A stretch of 64,000 nt of DNA from contig CP021423.1 in the NCBI GenBank assembly GCA_002162075.1, positions 1,302,001-1,366,000 of the forward strand, read 5' to 3'. The notes beneath the pieces were generated by a model, which made no database searches, was not told the DNA's origin, and worked only from the letters and a program-made list of their open reading frames with translations. The DNA is from Armatimonadetes bacterium Uphvl-Ar1 (GTDB taxonomy: Bacteria; Armatimonadota; Fimbriimonadia; Fimbriimonadales; Fimbriimonadaceae). Below are positions 45,786 to 53,481 of this stretch, piece by piece (position 1 is the stretch's first letter; each line of letters starts with the position of its first letter). The translations under genes were made by a program, and so were the position numbers.

Positions 45786-46733
45786 ATGATCCCCTGCCCC
45801 ATGATGACTTTCCAAAACCTCATTCGAACCCTCGATGACTACTGGTCCAGCCAAGGCTGTGCCGTTTTGGAAAGCTACGACTCCGAAGTCGGCGCCGGGA
45901 CAATGCACCCCGCGACAACCCTCCGATCACTCGGCCCTGAACCTTGGAACGTTGCCTATGTTCAAGCCTCCCGTCGACCCGCTGACGGTCGTTACACCCT
46001 CAACCCACAACGTTCACAGCGGTACTTCCAGTACCAAGTGATCATGAAGCCCAGCCCAGAAAACATCGTGGATCTCTACATGGGCTCACTCGATGCCCTC
46101 GGGTTCGACTCGAAGAACAACGATATCCGACTCGTCGAGGACGACTGGGAGTCCCAAGCCGCTGGTGCTGCCGGAGTCGGTTGGGAAGTATGGCTCAACG
46201 GGACGGAAGTTTCTCAATTCACCTTTTTTCAGCAAATGGGCGGAATCGACTGCGACCCAGTCTGTGCCGAGATCACCTATGGACCAGAACGCCTCTGCCT
46301 CATGATCAACGGTCAAGATAGCTTCTGGGATGGACTCATGTGGTCAGATGACATGACCTACCGCACCGCCGAATTCGAAGCGGAAATGCAGAACAATCTT
46401 TACAACTTTGAGGTCGCCGATACCTCCCTCCTCCGCAACTTGTTCGATCTCTACGAAGCCGAGTCCAAACGCGTCATCGCAACCGAAGTCCACTTTGATC
46501 CCAGCCGAAAAATTCTCGCCCTCGATAAAGCCGAAACCCAAGGCGAAATAGCTCCGATCTCCGAAGCCCTCATCTACCCGGCTCTCGACCTCGCGCTTAA
46601 ATGCAGCCACATTTTCAACCTTCTCGACGCCCGTGGAGCCGTCTCTGTCACCGAGCGAGCCAAGTACATCAACCGAATCCGGGCTAGAATCAGAGCGTGT
46701 TGCCTCGCCTACGTTGAAAAATTCAAGGCTTAA
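45786..46733 (+). CDS. glyQ: Glycyl-tRNA synthetase alpha subunit GlyQ
   Basis: A 315-residue class II catalytic subunit: MTFQNLIRTLDDYWSSQGC, SEVGAGTMHPATTLRSLGPEPW (motif 2 region), ASRRPADGRYTLNPQRSQRY, WEVWLNGTEVSQFTFFQQMGG, and the C-terminal helices GAVSVTERAKYINRIRARIR. The alpha subunit activates glycine, and the beta subunit (GlyS) binds tRNA-Gly. glyS is normally next to it but here a PEP-CTERM gene follows. ATGs at 45786 and 45801 are both possible. An imperfect inverted repeat (CCTGTCAC...GTGGCAGG) lies just upstream. Confidence 0.94.
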   Translation: MIPCPMMTFQNLIRTLDDYWSSQGCAVLESYDSEVGAGTMHPATTLRSLGPEPWNVAYVQASRRPADGRYTLNPQRSQRYFQYQVIMKPSPENIVDLYMGSLDALGFDSKNNDIRLVEDDWESQAAGAAGVGWEVWLNGTEVSQFTFFQQMGGIDCDPVCAEITYGPERLCLMINGQDSFWDGLMWSDDMTYRTAEFEAEMQNNLYNFEVADTSLLRNLFDLYEAESKRVIATEVHFDPSRKILALDKAETQGEIAPISEALIYPALDLALKCSHIFNLLDARGAVSVTERAKYINRIRARIRACCLAYVEKFKA

Positions 46734-46789
46734 CAATAGTTTCTGATACAATCTGATCGTCCGTGCTTTGCATGAACGAGAGGAAAATT

Positions 46790-47401
46790 TTGAACAAGCT
46801 CGCCCTGTCCGGCATCATCATCGCGTCCGCATGTCTCAGCCAAGCCTTTAGCTTCGCCGGGGACTGGGATTTCACCTACGACGCCACTCTGAACTACAAC
46901 ACCTCACTGGCTAACGGAAGCGAAATCATTGCGGGTACAAACCCAGTGGTTGTGACCCAGCCCAACGCAACGTCAGTCCTGTTCGATGTCAACATCGGCG
47001 CCTTTGCTGGCACTGGCGACTTTGTTCTCAGCGGAACAACCCTGACCGATGTCAATGGGGGACAAACCACGGACCCCTTCGATGTCCCGTTCGGAACCGG
47101 CACGATCACTCTCCGCGCCACCTACCCAACCTGGACGCTTACAGGCGAAGTCACTGGCTCCCAAGCCTCATTCCCTGGCCCATTCGGACCCCGCGCCTAT
47201 GAAGTAACCGGAAACCCCGTCACCATAAACAATGTTCAGCTCGAAGCATTGCTGTTCGGTAACTGGGTCAATTTAGGTTCAAACAACAACGTCGTGATCA
47301 ATTCCTGGAGCCTAACTCGAGCCGAAGCAGTTCCCGAACCGGCAACACTCGCCATCCTTGTCGGAGCTGCCGGAATCGCCGCAAGACGCCGAAAGCGCTA
47401 A
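46790..47401 (+). CDS. PEP-CTERM sorting-domain protein
   Basis: A protein of about 203 residues with a signal peptide (LNKLALSGIIIASACLSQAF) and a C-terminal PEP-CTERM signal: VPEPATLAILVGAAGIAARRRKR, i.e. the PEP motif, a hydrophobic helix and a basic tail. PEP-CTERM proteins are exported and trimmed by an exosortase. The middle is beta-rich and Thr/Gly/Asn-rich with no known domain. The TTG at 46790 is chosen because GAGAGG lies 6 nt before it; an ATG at 46772 would add six residues. Exosortase genes are not in the window. Confidence 0.8.
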   Translation: MNKLALSGIIIASACLSQAFSFAGDWDFTYDATLNYNTSLANGSEIIAGTNPVVVTQPNATSVLFDVNIGAFAGTGDFVLSGTTLTDVNGGQTTDPFDVPFGTGTITLRATYPTWTLTGEVTGSQASFPGPFGPRAYEVTGNPVTINNVQLEALLFGNWVNLGSNNNVVINSWSLTRAEAVPEPATLAILVGAAGIAARRRKR

Positions 47402-47919
47402 CCGCTCACAACCGCCGAAAGGGAGAAAGACTTCACAAAGTCAACTCCCCTTCCCAAATCTTGACGCAGAACCGTTGCGCTAGCGTGATAAAGCCGCCCG
47501 TTCGCAACCGCCACAAGGTGAACAACGCTCGCCGAATCCGCCGTATTCACAATGAATCGCCGGGCCGGGGCTCCGTTCACCAACAATTTTTGTTCTCCCT
47601 CAATCGTCATTTTTGCCCCCGTTACCGTCCCATCGCGAGCGGCATCCAGCAAAACTTGAGGGGATTTTGCCCGAACAACTTCTCGCGGTAACGGCGAAAC
47701 CATCACCTGATACCGAGCCGGACCAAAATTCGACGCATAAACATTGCTCACAATCTGCCCCGATTCCCACCGCAAAACTGTCTTACTCGTTTCGTACTCC
47801 CCCGGAAACACAATCGAAAAATAATCAACATCCAAAGAAACCCTGCGATCCACTTGCCCAAATCCAAGCCCACTTACAATTATTCCGACAAGCAGTAACA
47901 TCCCGCGTAAAGTTTTCAT
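47398..47919 (-). CDS. Small secreted protein of unknown function
   Basis: A 173-residue exported protein: signal peptide to about residue 21 (GLGFGQ), then a beta-rich body with DYFSIVFPGEYETSK, GPARYQVMVSPLPREVV, KLLVNGAPARRFIVNT and RLYHASATVLRQDLGRGVDFVKSFSL. This strand order resembles PsbP/LolA-like small folds, and a similar body occurs in the lipoprotein at 52598. No catalytic residues are evident. Its start overlaps the stop of the upstream lipoprotein gene in ATGA. Confidence 0.5.
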   Translation of the reverse strand: MKTLRGMLLLVGIIVSGLGFGQVDRRVSLDVDYFSIVFPGEYETSKTVLRWESGQIVSNVYASNFGPARYQVMVSPLPREVVRAKSPQVLLDAARDGTVTGAKMTIEGEQKLLVNGAPARRFIVNTADSASVVHLVAVANGRLYHASATVLRQDLGRGVDFVKSFSLSAVVSG

Positions 47920-48404
47920 TCAGGTTCCGTTCCCAGTGCCTTCAAAGTATAGCCCCCTCGGAAATCTCCCTCTTCCGGCAAAAACATCCAATCAACAACA
48001 TCGCTTTCCTTCACCGTCAAACGGTCTCCGACATTGTGCCCGATCTCTAGCCACGGCGGCCCCTCCAAAACGCCCGTAATCTCGCCCTCGCCCCGCGCTT
48101 CTACACTCATCCACAAAAACTCGCCCTTCCCATCATTGTCCATAAACTGAACATTCACAATATAATCCCCCTTCCCCCATTCATTCCCTTCCCAAGCTTT
48201 CCAAAATTCCGGCAGCTCCTTCCGCGCCTGCTCAATCCCCGAGCGAGTGTCCGAACTTAGTTCGAGTAGGTCAATTCCTACAGCCTCGGCACCTTGCGTT
48301 TCAGATTGTGAAATACTCTCGTCCCGCTGTATTGCAGGCGTTTCACAACCAAAAAGCAACAATAGAATTCCAAGTGCTCCAAACATCCAGAAGAACTTTC
48401 TCAT
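47916..48404 (-). CDS. Predicted lipoprotein
   Basis: A 162-residue lipoprotein: FGALGILLLLFGCETPA gives a lipobox with Cys at position 22 or so from the ATG at 48404. The mature protein has an acidic linker and a small domain (YIVNVQFMDNDGKGEFLWMSVEARGEGEITGVLEG, WLEIGHNVGDRLTVKESDVVDWMF) that resembles DUF2314-type folds: the combination of VxFxDxxxxxEFxWxxV and VxDWM is characteristic of that family. It is read with the gene at 47919 (4-bp overlap). The open frame further upstream (48455) lacks the signal at its start. Confidence 0.6.
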   Translation of the reverse strand: MRKFFWMFGALGILLLLFGCETPAIQRDESISQSETQGAEAVGIDLLELSSDTRSGIEQARKELPEFWKAWEGNEWGKGDYIVNVQFMDNDGKGEFLWMSVEARGEGEITGVLEGPPWLEIGHNVGDRLTVKESDVVDWMFLPEEGDFRGGYTLKALGTEPE

Positions 48405-48478
48405 GGTTCTTAGTGTGTCTGATTTTTGATCCACATTCAACCTAATCTCAACCAATCCAGTCTGATTCCTGGTATGAC

Positions 48479-48973
48479 ATGCTTATGGAGCTAAAAGCCA
48501 GCGATCTGAAGAACAAGGATGTCCTCGACCTCAACCAAGGGGTCAAACTGGGAAATGTATCAGAAACATACTTTGAAAACTTCCACATCATTGGCTTCCA
48601 AGTCATTAAAGACAAGCAGCTTGGCTTCCTACCGTATAGCCATATTAGAGGAATTGGTCACGACGCTATCACACTGGAAGACAAAGCGGCTGTTCAATGG
48701 GATCCACCATCTGATCCTGGCTACGTCTCATTAACCGAGATCAGGTCAAAAATCGTGATCGACGCGAATGGCAATAAACAAGGGAAACCAACTGCCATTC
48801 ATCTGGGTGAGACCGGAACAATCCAAGGAATCACCACCGCCGAAGGTGGATTTTTAGGCATCGGAGCGCAATCCAACGAGATTCCAGGCACGCATCTCCG
48901 GGCAATTGGCGAAGAATTCATTACAGTTGAACCTCTTCCAGAACCTATTGAACCAACTGAAGCAAAGTCTTGA
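48479..48973 (+). CDS. PRC-barrel domain protein
   Basis: A 164-residue soluble protein with a PRC-barrel beta domain (KDVLDLNQGVKLGNVSETYF, then FQVIKDKQLGFLPYSHIRGIGHDAITLED), and a second barrel-like half (QGKPTAIHLGETGTIQGITTAEGG, then NEIPGTHLRAIGEEFITVE). Such proteins bind RNA or act in stress responses and sporulation-like sorting (YlmC/YmxH type). A start at 48485 is also possible. It converges on the csbD-like gene. Confidence 0.7.
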   Translation: MLMELKASDLKNKDVLDLNQGVKLGNVSETYFENFHIIGFQVIKDKQLGFLPYSHIRGIGHDAITLEDKAAVQWDPPSDPGYVSLTEIRSKIVIDANGNKQGKPTAIHLGETGTIQGITTAEGGFLGIGAQSNEIPGTHLRAIGEEFITVEPLPEPIEPTEAKS

Positions 48974-48986
48974 CCGAGAAGAAAAC

Positions 48987-49015
48987 CGGATGGCCCCCAT
49001 TGAGAGGGCCCTCCG
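48987..49015. terminator. Bidirectional hairpin between PRC-barrel and CsbD genes
   Basis: CGGA-T-GGCCC pairs with GGGCC-C-TCCG around a 9-nt loop. An A-rich stretch on its left gives a T-rich tail for the minus-strand gene. It separates two convergent genes. Confidence 0.5.
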
Positions 49016-49028
49016 ATTGCAAGTTCAG

Positions 49029-49352
49029 TTACTTTCTTGAAGCTTTTGGATCCTCATCATCACCATCAAAAATATCTTTGACCTTGTCCGCAACGTTATG
49101 CGCGCCTTCCTTAGCTGCATCAATTGCAGTCTCCGCGTATTCCTTGACATTCCCGATCATATGACCCAGAACACCTTCCGCCTCTTGCGCCTTTCCTTCT
49201 GCAATGAGCTTCTTGTCATTCTTTTGCTCACCCACCGCCTGCTTGGCTTTGCCGACCATTTCATTGGTCTTGCCCTCAATTTTGTCTGAAGTACCAGCTC
49301 CTCCAATCTCGTCAATCTTGGCTTTCATATCATTTGTTTTCATGTCTGACAT
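49029..49352 (-). CDS. CsbD-family stress protein
   Basis: A 107-residue hydrophilic protein with the CsbD pattern KIEGKTNEMVGKAKQAVGEQKNDKKLIAEGKAQEAEG, preceded by Asp/Met/Lys-rich sequence and followed by an amphipathic helix (VKEYAETAIDAAKEGAHNVADKVK). CsbD-like proteins are small general-stress proteins whose function is not settled. AAGGAAAG upstream of the ATG at 49352 supports the start. Confidence 0.8.
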   Translation of the reverse strand: MSDMKTNDMKAKIDEIGGAGTSDKIEGKTNEMVGKAKQAVGEQKNDKKLIAEGKAQEAEGVLGHMIGNVKEYAETAIDAAKEGAHNVADKVKDIFDGDDEDPKASRK

Positions 49353-49621
49353 AGTCTTTCCTTGGGAGCAACTCCTAAAAACACTTCAGTTCAGATTCGA
49401 ACAAAAAACACAATCAGAAGAATCCCTGCTTTGTCCTAGGCCAAAATGCTTTCACTTGTTCGATTCCTGCCATTCGGCTCGAAGAATTCAAACTTCAAAG
49501 AGAGGATGATGCCGTGGATAAAATTTTTGCGGGCTCCTCCACAAGAATCAGAATCCTACTCATAATCCGGCTTACTCCGAATCGCAACCATCAAGTCACG
49601 AATACAGGCCAAAATAGATCC

Positions 49622-50071
49622 ATGACACCCTTACTTAAGAAACTGAATTTCAAGGGCGAATCAGTCATTTACATCCTTTCAAGCCCCGAAGAACTGGAAC
49701 ACCACTTCTCAAACGAGCCTGATAGCCAGATCGTGAAAGAAATCGACGCAGCATCTACAGTTCAATTTGCAATTGCATTCGCCAAAACCCTCGCCGAAAT
49801 CGAGCACTGTGCGAATTGCTTTCGCTCACGGTCGTTCGGCGACGCAACAATCTGGATCGCCTACCCAAAAGCAAATTCCAAAAAGTACAAATGCGAATTC
49901 AATCGCGACAACGGCTGGCAGGCTATGGGAGAAGCCGGATTCGAACCCGTCCGCCAAGTCGCTATTGACCAAGACTGGTCGGCCCTGCGCTTCCGGCGGG
50001 TGGAGTTTATAAAAACCATGACTCGATCTTTCGCAATGACAGAAGCGGGCAAAGCAAAATCATCAAAATAA
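49622..50071 (+). CDS. DUF3052-like small protein
   Basis: A 149-residue cytoplasmic protein: MTPLLKKLNFKGESVIYIL, then a helical stretch (FAIAFAKTLAEIE), DATIWIAYPKANSKKY, FNRDNGWQAMGEAGFEPVRQVAIDQDWSALRFRRVE. The last part matches the pattern WIxxPKxxS...DLNRDxxW...xxxxxxVxQVAID...WSALRFR of DUF3052-like proteins. The upstream open frame to 49514 lacks such conservation. It is convergent with the tRNA-Leu gene. Confidence 0.55.
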   Translation: MTPLLKKLNFKGESVIYILSSPEELEHHFSNEPDSQIVKEIDAASTVQFAIAFAKTLAEIEHCANCFRSRSFGDATIWIAYPKANSKKYKCEFNRDNGWQAMGEAGFEPVRQVAIDQDWSALRFRRVEFIKTMTRSFAMTEAGKAKSSK

Positions 50072-50073
50072 AC

Positions 50074-50158
50074 TGGTGCCCAGGGAGGGACTCGAACCCT
50101 CACGGCCAAAGGCCAACGGATTTTAAGTCCGCTGCGTCTACCATTCCGCCACCCGGGC
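50074..50158 (-). tRNA. tRNA-Leu (anticodon TAA)
   Basis: 85 nt with encoded CCA. The acceptor stem GCCCGGG pairs with CCTGGGC (one G-T), the D-arm reads TGGCGGAATGGTAGACGCA as in class II tRNAs, the anticodon arm is CGGACTTAAAATCCG with TAA, a long variable arm (TTGGCCTTTGGCCGT) follows, and the T-arm is AGGGTTCGAGTCCCT. The long variable arm and discriminator A identify leucine. Confidence 0.95.
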
Positions 50159-50212
50159 GCACCAATCAACGCCGATTATACAAGCCGAAAGACCGCTTCA
50201 AACCTAGGGTCC

Positions 50213-50242
50213 TTGAATCTCCAACCAAGGTCCGCCCATAAT
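50213..50242 (+). promoter_or_regulatory. Candidate promoter for rpmG-rpmF
   Basis: TTGAAT (50213-50218) and CATAAT (50237-50242) are spaced 18 bp and lie about 44 bp before the rpmG start. Divergent from tRNA-Leu. Confidence 0.4.
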
Positions 50243-50285
50243 AACCCTTCGCGCAGAGGCAATCCGCCCTGCCCGGAGGCTTTCC

Positions 50286-50456
50286 ATGGCAAAAAAGAAA
50301 GGCGAAAAGCGAGAAATTATCCGACTCGTATGCACAGAAGACAATAAGCATTACGTCGTCACAACCAAAAACAAGCAAAACACCCCCGACAAGTTGGAAC
50401 TCGTCAAGTACAACTCCAACTTGCGAAAGAAAACCCTCCACCGAGAGAAAAAATAA
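50286..50456 (+). CDS. rpmG: Ribosomal protein L33 (bL33)
   Basis: A 56-residue basic protein: AKKKGEKREIIRLVCTEDN, YVVTTKNKQNTPDKLELVKYNSNLRKKTLHREKK. The KYNSNLRKKTLHRE end is a bL33 signature. Only one Cys remains of the two CxxC zinc knuckles, so this is the zinc-independent form. CGGAGG lies about 8 nt before the ATG. rpmF follows 12 bp downstream, and a terminator closes the pair. Confidence 0.92.
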   Translation: MAKKKGEKREIIRLVCTEDNKHYVVTTKNKQNTPDKLELVKYNSNLRKKTLHREKK

Positions 50457-50468
50457 GGATTTAAGAAC

Positions 50469-50651
50469 ATGGCAAACCCAAAACGCAAACATAGCCACGC
50501 CCGCGGTGCCAAGCGACGCACCCACTGGAAGACTTCTCTTCCCGAACTGAGCGAAACCAAGAACGTAAACGGAGAACCGCTCCACGTTCGCCACAACGCC
50601 AGCCCCGATGGTTGGTACAAAGGCCGACGACTCCCCGGTTTCAAAGACTAA
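50469..50651 (+). CDS. rpmF: Ribosomal protein L32 (bL32)
   Basis: A 60-residue protein: MANPKRKHSHARGAKRRTHWKTSLPEL matches bL32 (NPKR...RKRRTHWK), but the C-terminal four-Cys zinc ribbon is replaced by VRHNASPDGWYKGRRLPGF, so no zinc is bound; the YKGR pattern of the ribbon end is retained. It is the second gene of the rpmG-rpmF pair. L32 joins the 50S subunit near the tunnel. Confidence 0.9.
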   Translation: MANPKRKHSHARGAKRRTHWKTSLPELSETKNVNGEPLHVRHNASPDGWYKGRRLPGFKD

Positions 50652-50709
50652 TTTCAACTGGCCATCGCCCGCCATTAAACTCCAGCCAATTCCAAAAAGC
50701 CGGAAAGTC

Positions 50710-50743
50710 AAATTCCCCCTGTTCAATCAGGGGGAATTTTTTT
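50710..50743 (+). terminator. Rho-independent terminator after rpmF
   Basis: A perfect 12-bp stem AAATTCCCCCTG / CAGGGGGAATTT with a 6-nt loop, followed by TTTT. It is the clearest intrinsic terminator in the window together with those at 62195 and 63355. Confidence 0.92.
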
Positions 50744-50797
50744 ACTCTTCACCACTTGTGACGGACTTGTGACATCCTGCATTCTTAAATAACTTCA

Positions 50798-51679
50798 ATG
50801 ATCATCACTGCCGTTCTCGCTGCCAATCTTGCCATCGCTCAAACTCCACCCGCATCCGTAGATTTCGCTTCCCTCCTCGCCATTCTGCCAAAAACTCAAC
50901 AAAACCCGCCCACCATCCAGCGTCAAGCCATTGATATCGCCTTTGCCCCCACTGGAGATCTCAATCTCAAGGTCACTCTCGAAAACGAAGGCACGGTCAT
51001 CGACACATACACAAATAGCATAATGACCCGTGTCGCGACCTTTGCCCGCCAAACTTTTCGCGGCGGTGTGTTCAGCCCTCTAGGCGACAATAGCGGAAAA
51101 CGAAGCCTCATCGTCACCCTCAACGATAAACCCGCTGGGCGCCTCGATTTCACCATGACCAAGAAGCCAACGGGAGACCCCTACAACCCCCAAAACATCT
51201 GGACAGTAACCGGACCCTGGCAAACCCATGGATATTTGACTTATCTGATCAATACATCGAATCAACAGCGTGTCAACTTTGTTTTCTGGATCAGTTCGCT
51301 TGAATTGGGAACAGATAAAACCTATCAAGTCGATCTCGTTATGCGGCGTGGCACCACTGTTCTCGCCAAATCCCCGCGCTCACTCTATGTCAATTTCGTT
51401 GATCTTGTCCGTAAGGCCGAACCACTCCACCTTCCCAATGGCGACCCTCTCATGGCAACCGACCTCGGCAAAATGACTGGTCCATATGTACTTGAAATCA
51501 AGCTCGGTTCAAAAATCATCCGCACCTATCGCGGAGAAATCGCCGGCGGCAAGTTCGTTCCTCACAAAAACTCTTCCCTTTCTCACACTGACCCCCTCAC
51601 CTTCCTCCCCGAAAGGTTCATTTCCGATGGCGGAAACTCAGTCGCCGACCAACTTCGAGCCTGGGTCACCACGTTCTAA
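50798..51679 (+). CDS. Secreted protein of unknown function
   Basis: A 293-residue exported protein with a short signal (MIITAVLAANLAIAQ). Two beta-rich halves are seen, the first with FAPTGDLNLKVTLENEGTVI and LIVTLNDKPAGRLDFTM, and the second with NQQRVNFVFWISSLELGTDKTYQVDLVM and GPYVLEIKLGSKIIRTYRGEI, as in filamin/Ig-like adhesion or DUF-type structural proteins. No family is recognised. It stands alone between the rpmF terminator and the convergent nadE. Confidence 0.45.
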   Translation: MIITAVLAANLAIAQTPPASVDFASLLAILPKTQQNPPTIQRQAIDIAFAPTGDLNLKVTLENEGTVIDTYTNSIMTRVATFARQTFRGGVFSPLGDNSGKRSLIVTLNDKPAGRLDFTMTKKPTGDPYNPQNIWTVTGPWQTHGYLTYLINTSNQQRVNFVFWISSLELGTDKTYQVDLVMRRGTTVLAKSPRSLYVNFVDLVRKAEPLHLPNGDPLMATDLGKMTGPYVLEIKLGSKIIRTYRGEIAGGKFVPHKNSSLSHTDPLTFLPERFISDGGNSVADQLRAWVTTF

Positions 51680-51686
51680 CTACTAC

Positions 51687-52558
51687 TCAGACCCCGCCGC
51701 GAAAGTCCACCGGTCGCAAATAATACTCATTGATCGACGTCACACTCGTCATTGCGACCGTGGGCAACTTCCGCTTCCAATGCGTTCCTGAGACCTTCCG
51801 CATGACCAAATCAACATCCCGCTCTGAATACCCAAACGCCATGACCTGATCCCTCTGGTAACCACGCATCAACAACACCAATATCTCGTCCGCCAGAGCA
51901 TAGGTAATTCCAAAATCCCCTTCATCGGTCTGTCCCTCAATCAAATCCGCCGTCGGCGGCTTGTCACAGATCACATCCGGCACCCCCAAATACCGGGCCA
52001 ACTCAAAAACCTGAGTCTTGAACAAATCCCCAAAGGATTGATCGGCGGCGCATCATCTCCATGCCAAGTGTAATAGCCAAACATCCGCTCCGTCTTATTT
52101 CCCGTCCCGAGAGGCATGGCGCTGTCCCGCGCCCCCAAATCATAAAGCACAATCATCCGACTCCGAGCGCAAACATTCCCCAACCGATACGGCGTCATCG
52201 CGACTTCCCCAATATCTCCAAAACCATCCACCATCGCGGAAATGTCAATCGTCGTTGCCTTAACCCCCAGGTCATCAACCACCAATTGCGCATGGTCAAG
52301 CGAAGCCTGCGAACTCTTCCGGTAAGGCATCCTCACCGCCAAAACATTTTCCGGCCCCAATGCCCGCGCCGCCAAGTAGCAAGTCACCGCCGAATCAATT
52401 CCCCCGCTCAGCCCCAGAACCCCGCGAGTCATCCCCCGCTGAACCACAAGTTCCTCACGCAAAAACTCAACCAAAAACTCCGCCAACAACGACGGCTCAA
52501 TATCAAGCAAAGCCCGAGCCGGACTTTCGTTCAATCCCCGCACCACTGGCAAAGCCAT
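51687..52558 (-). pseudogene. nadE: NH3-dependent NAD+ synthetase NadE, reading frame broken by one missing base
   Basis: Two frames together give a complete NadE. The first (from ATG 52558) carries VLGLSGGIDSAV (PP-loop SGGIDS), KATTIDISAMV, NVCARSRMIVLYDL and ends in-frame in GDDAPPINPLG; the second continues LFKTQVFELARYLGVPDVICDKPPTADLIEGQTDE and ADEILVLLMRGY. They join if one G is added to the G run (CCCC on the plus strand, 52028-52031), restoring PPINPLGDLFKTQ. NadE makes NAD from deamido-NAD and ammonia and is usually essential, so a sequencing error or a second gene elsewhere is likely. There is no glutaminase domain. The two pieces overlap between 51971 and 52025. Confidence 0.85.
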
Positions 52559-52597
52559 AAGTTGAGTCTACCAACCCCGACTCAACCCTCATCCGAC

Positions 52598-53215
52598 TTA
52601 CTGAACTCGGAAACTCTCCATCACTCCCGGACCAACATTCCCGATCGTATCTGCTCCGTGGGTCGTCGTGAAATCTACTCGATAGACTGTCTCACCGTCG
52701 CAAACCACATAAATCAAGCGCCAAACCTCATCTCCCGTTACCATCTTCCCGTGGTGCTTGATTTGATAACCCGGCCCCACCGGCAATTCAACCTTGGTCA
52801 TGTCGTCATTCATCAAGTTTTCGGAGACTCGCTTCGCTTCGCCTTCCAAGTCGGCCCCGCCTCCAACTTTCTTGATATTCACGGTGAGTCCTGTCGTGGG
52901 TTCACCCGGCAAGGGCCGGTAATTCTTGTCATTCAAAATCAAAGTCGCATTCGCCGTCGTTGACTCCTGCCCTGGTGTCATCCCATAACTGACCGCCGGA
53001 CTGCTCAGATTCCCCAAATCCTGCATACTCAGACCCGGATCGCGCGGCACTTGGTACGACTCCGGAACCATCATCGAAAACCCACTTTCGTTCCGCGCAT
53101 ACCAACCCGGCTGAGCGACCGCCGGCGCAGCATCCCGCTTCAGCGTCACCACATTCTTTGGCCCACAGCCCACCAAAACGACTCCCACAACGACCAATAG
53201 CAAGAACTTTTTCAT
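52598..53215 (-). CDS. Predicted lipoprotein
   Basis: A 205-residue lipoprotein: MKKFLLLVVVGVVLVGCGPK gives a lipobox with Cys17. The mature body has ESGFSMMVPESYQVP, NATLILNDKNYRPLPGEP, GYQIKHHGKMVTGDEVWRLIYVV and YRVDFTTTHGADTIGNVGP, and resembles the exported protein at 47398 in layout (PsbP/LolA-like strands). The function is unknown. It lies 40 bp upstream of nadE on the same strand. Confidence 0.6.
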   Translation of the reverse strand: MKKFLLLVVVGVVLVGCGPKNVVTLKRDAAPAVAQPGWYARNESGFSMMVPESYQVPRDPGLSMQDLGNLSSPAVSYGMTPGQESTTANATLILNDKNYRPLPGEPTTGLTVNIKKVGGGADLEGEAKRVSENLMNDDMTKVELPVGPGYQIKHHGKMVTGDEVWRLIYVVCDGETVYRVDFTTTHGADTIGNVGPGVMESFRVQ

Positions 53216-53345
53216 CCCATCAACACTTTACAGAGAATTCCCACAATTTACAATCCCATAACACGACATTTCCTAGTAGGCACCTCGGCACCCACGGAAA
53301 CAAAGCGACCGACACCAACGTTATACAGACTAGAAAAATCCCAAT

Positions 53346-53433
53346 CAGAGGGGAGTAGCACCCGTAAAACGGGGATGAGAGTCGTCAAGACGAGCCACAA
53401 GCTCCGGCTCTCATCGCAAACGCAAGACCTCTG
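53346..53433 (+). ncRNA. yybP-ykoY manganese riboswitch aptamer
   Basis: The RNA matches the yybP-ykoY family: a 5' GGGGAGTAGC, a small hairpin (CCCGT-aaa-ACGGG), a P2 stem ATGAGAG (53375-53381) with CTCTCAT (53408-53414) enclosing GTCGTCAAGACGAG...CCGG, then GCAAACGCAAGACCTCTG. The outer stem P1 is CAGAGG (53346-53351) with CCTCTG (53428-53433). Mn2+ binds the junction where GGGGAGTAGC and CGCAAACGCAAGACC meet. The 3' P1 strand also forms part of the terminator at 53424-53461, so metal binding should favour read-through into htpX. A TATACA box at 53322 may be the promoter -10. Confidence 0.92.
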
Positions 53434-53463
53434 GCAGTAATCAACCTGCCAGGGGTCTTTTCG
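53424..53463 (+). terminator. Riboswitch-controlled intrinsic terminator
   Basis: AAGACCTCTGGCAG (53424-53437) pairs with CTGCCAGGGGTCTT (53446-53459): 14 bp with one G-T, followed by a T-rich run. It shares CCTCTG with P1 of the manganese riboswitch, so the two structures exclude each other, and it ends 19 nt before the htpX start. Confidence 0.9.
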
Positions 53464-53481
53464 TTAAAAAAGAAAACCAAA

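Noticed and set aside
49930-49965. A T-arm-like stretch GGATTCGAACCCGT suggesting a minus-strand tRNA
   Set aside because: It lies inside the conserved part of the DUF3052-like gene and the flanks do not fold into an acceptor, D or anticodon arm.
52020-52035. Programmed frameshifting in nadE
   Set aside because: A run of only four Gs with no slippery heptamer, stimulatory stem or internal SD is visible, and htpX shows the same type of base loss nearby, so error or decay is simpler.
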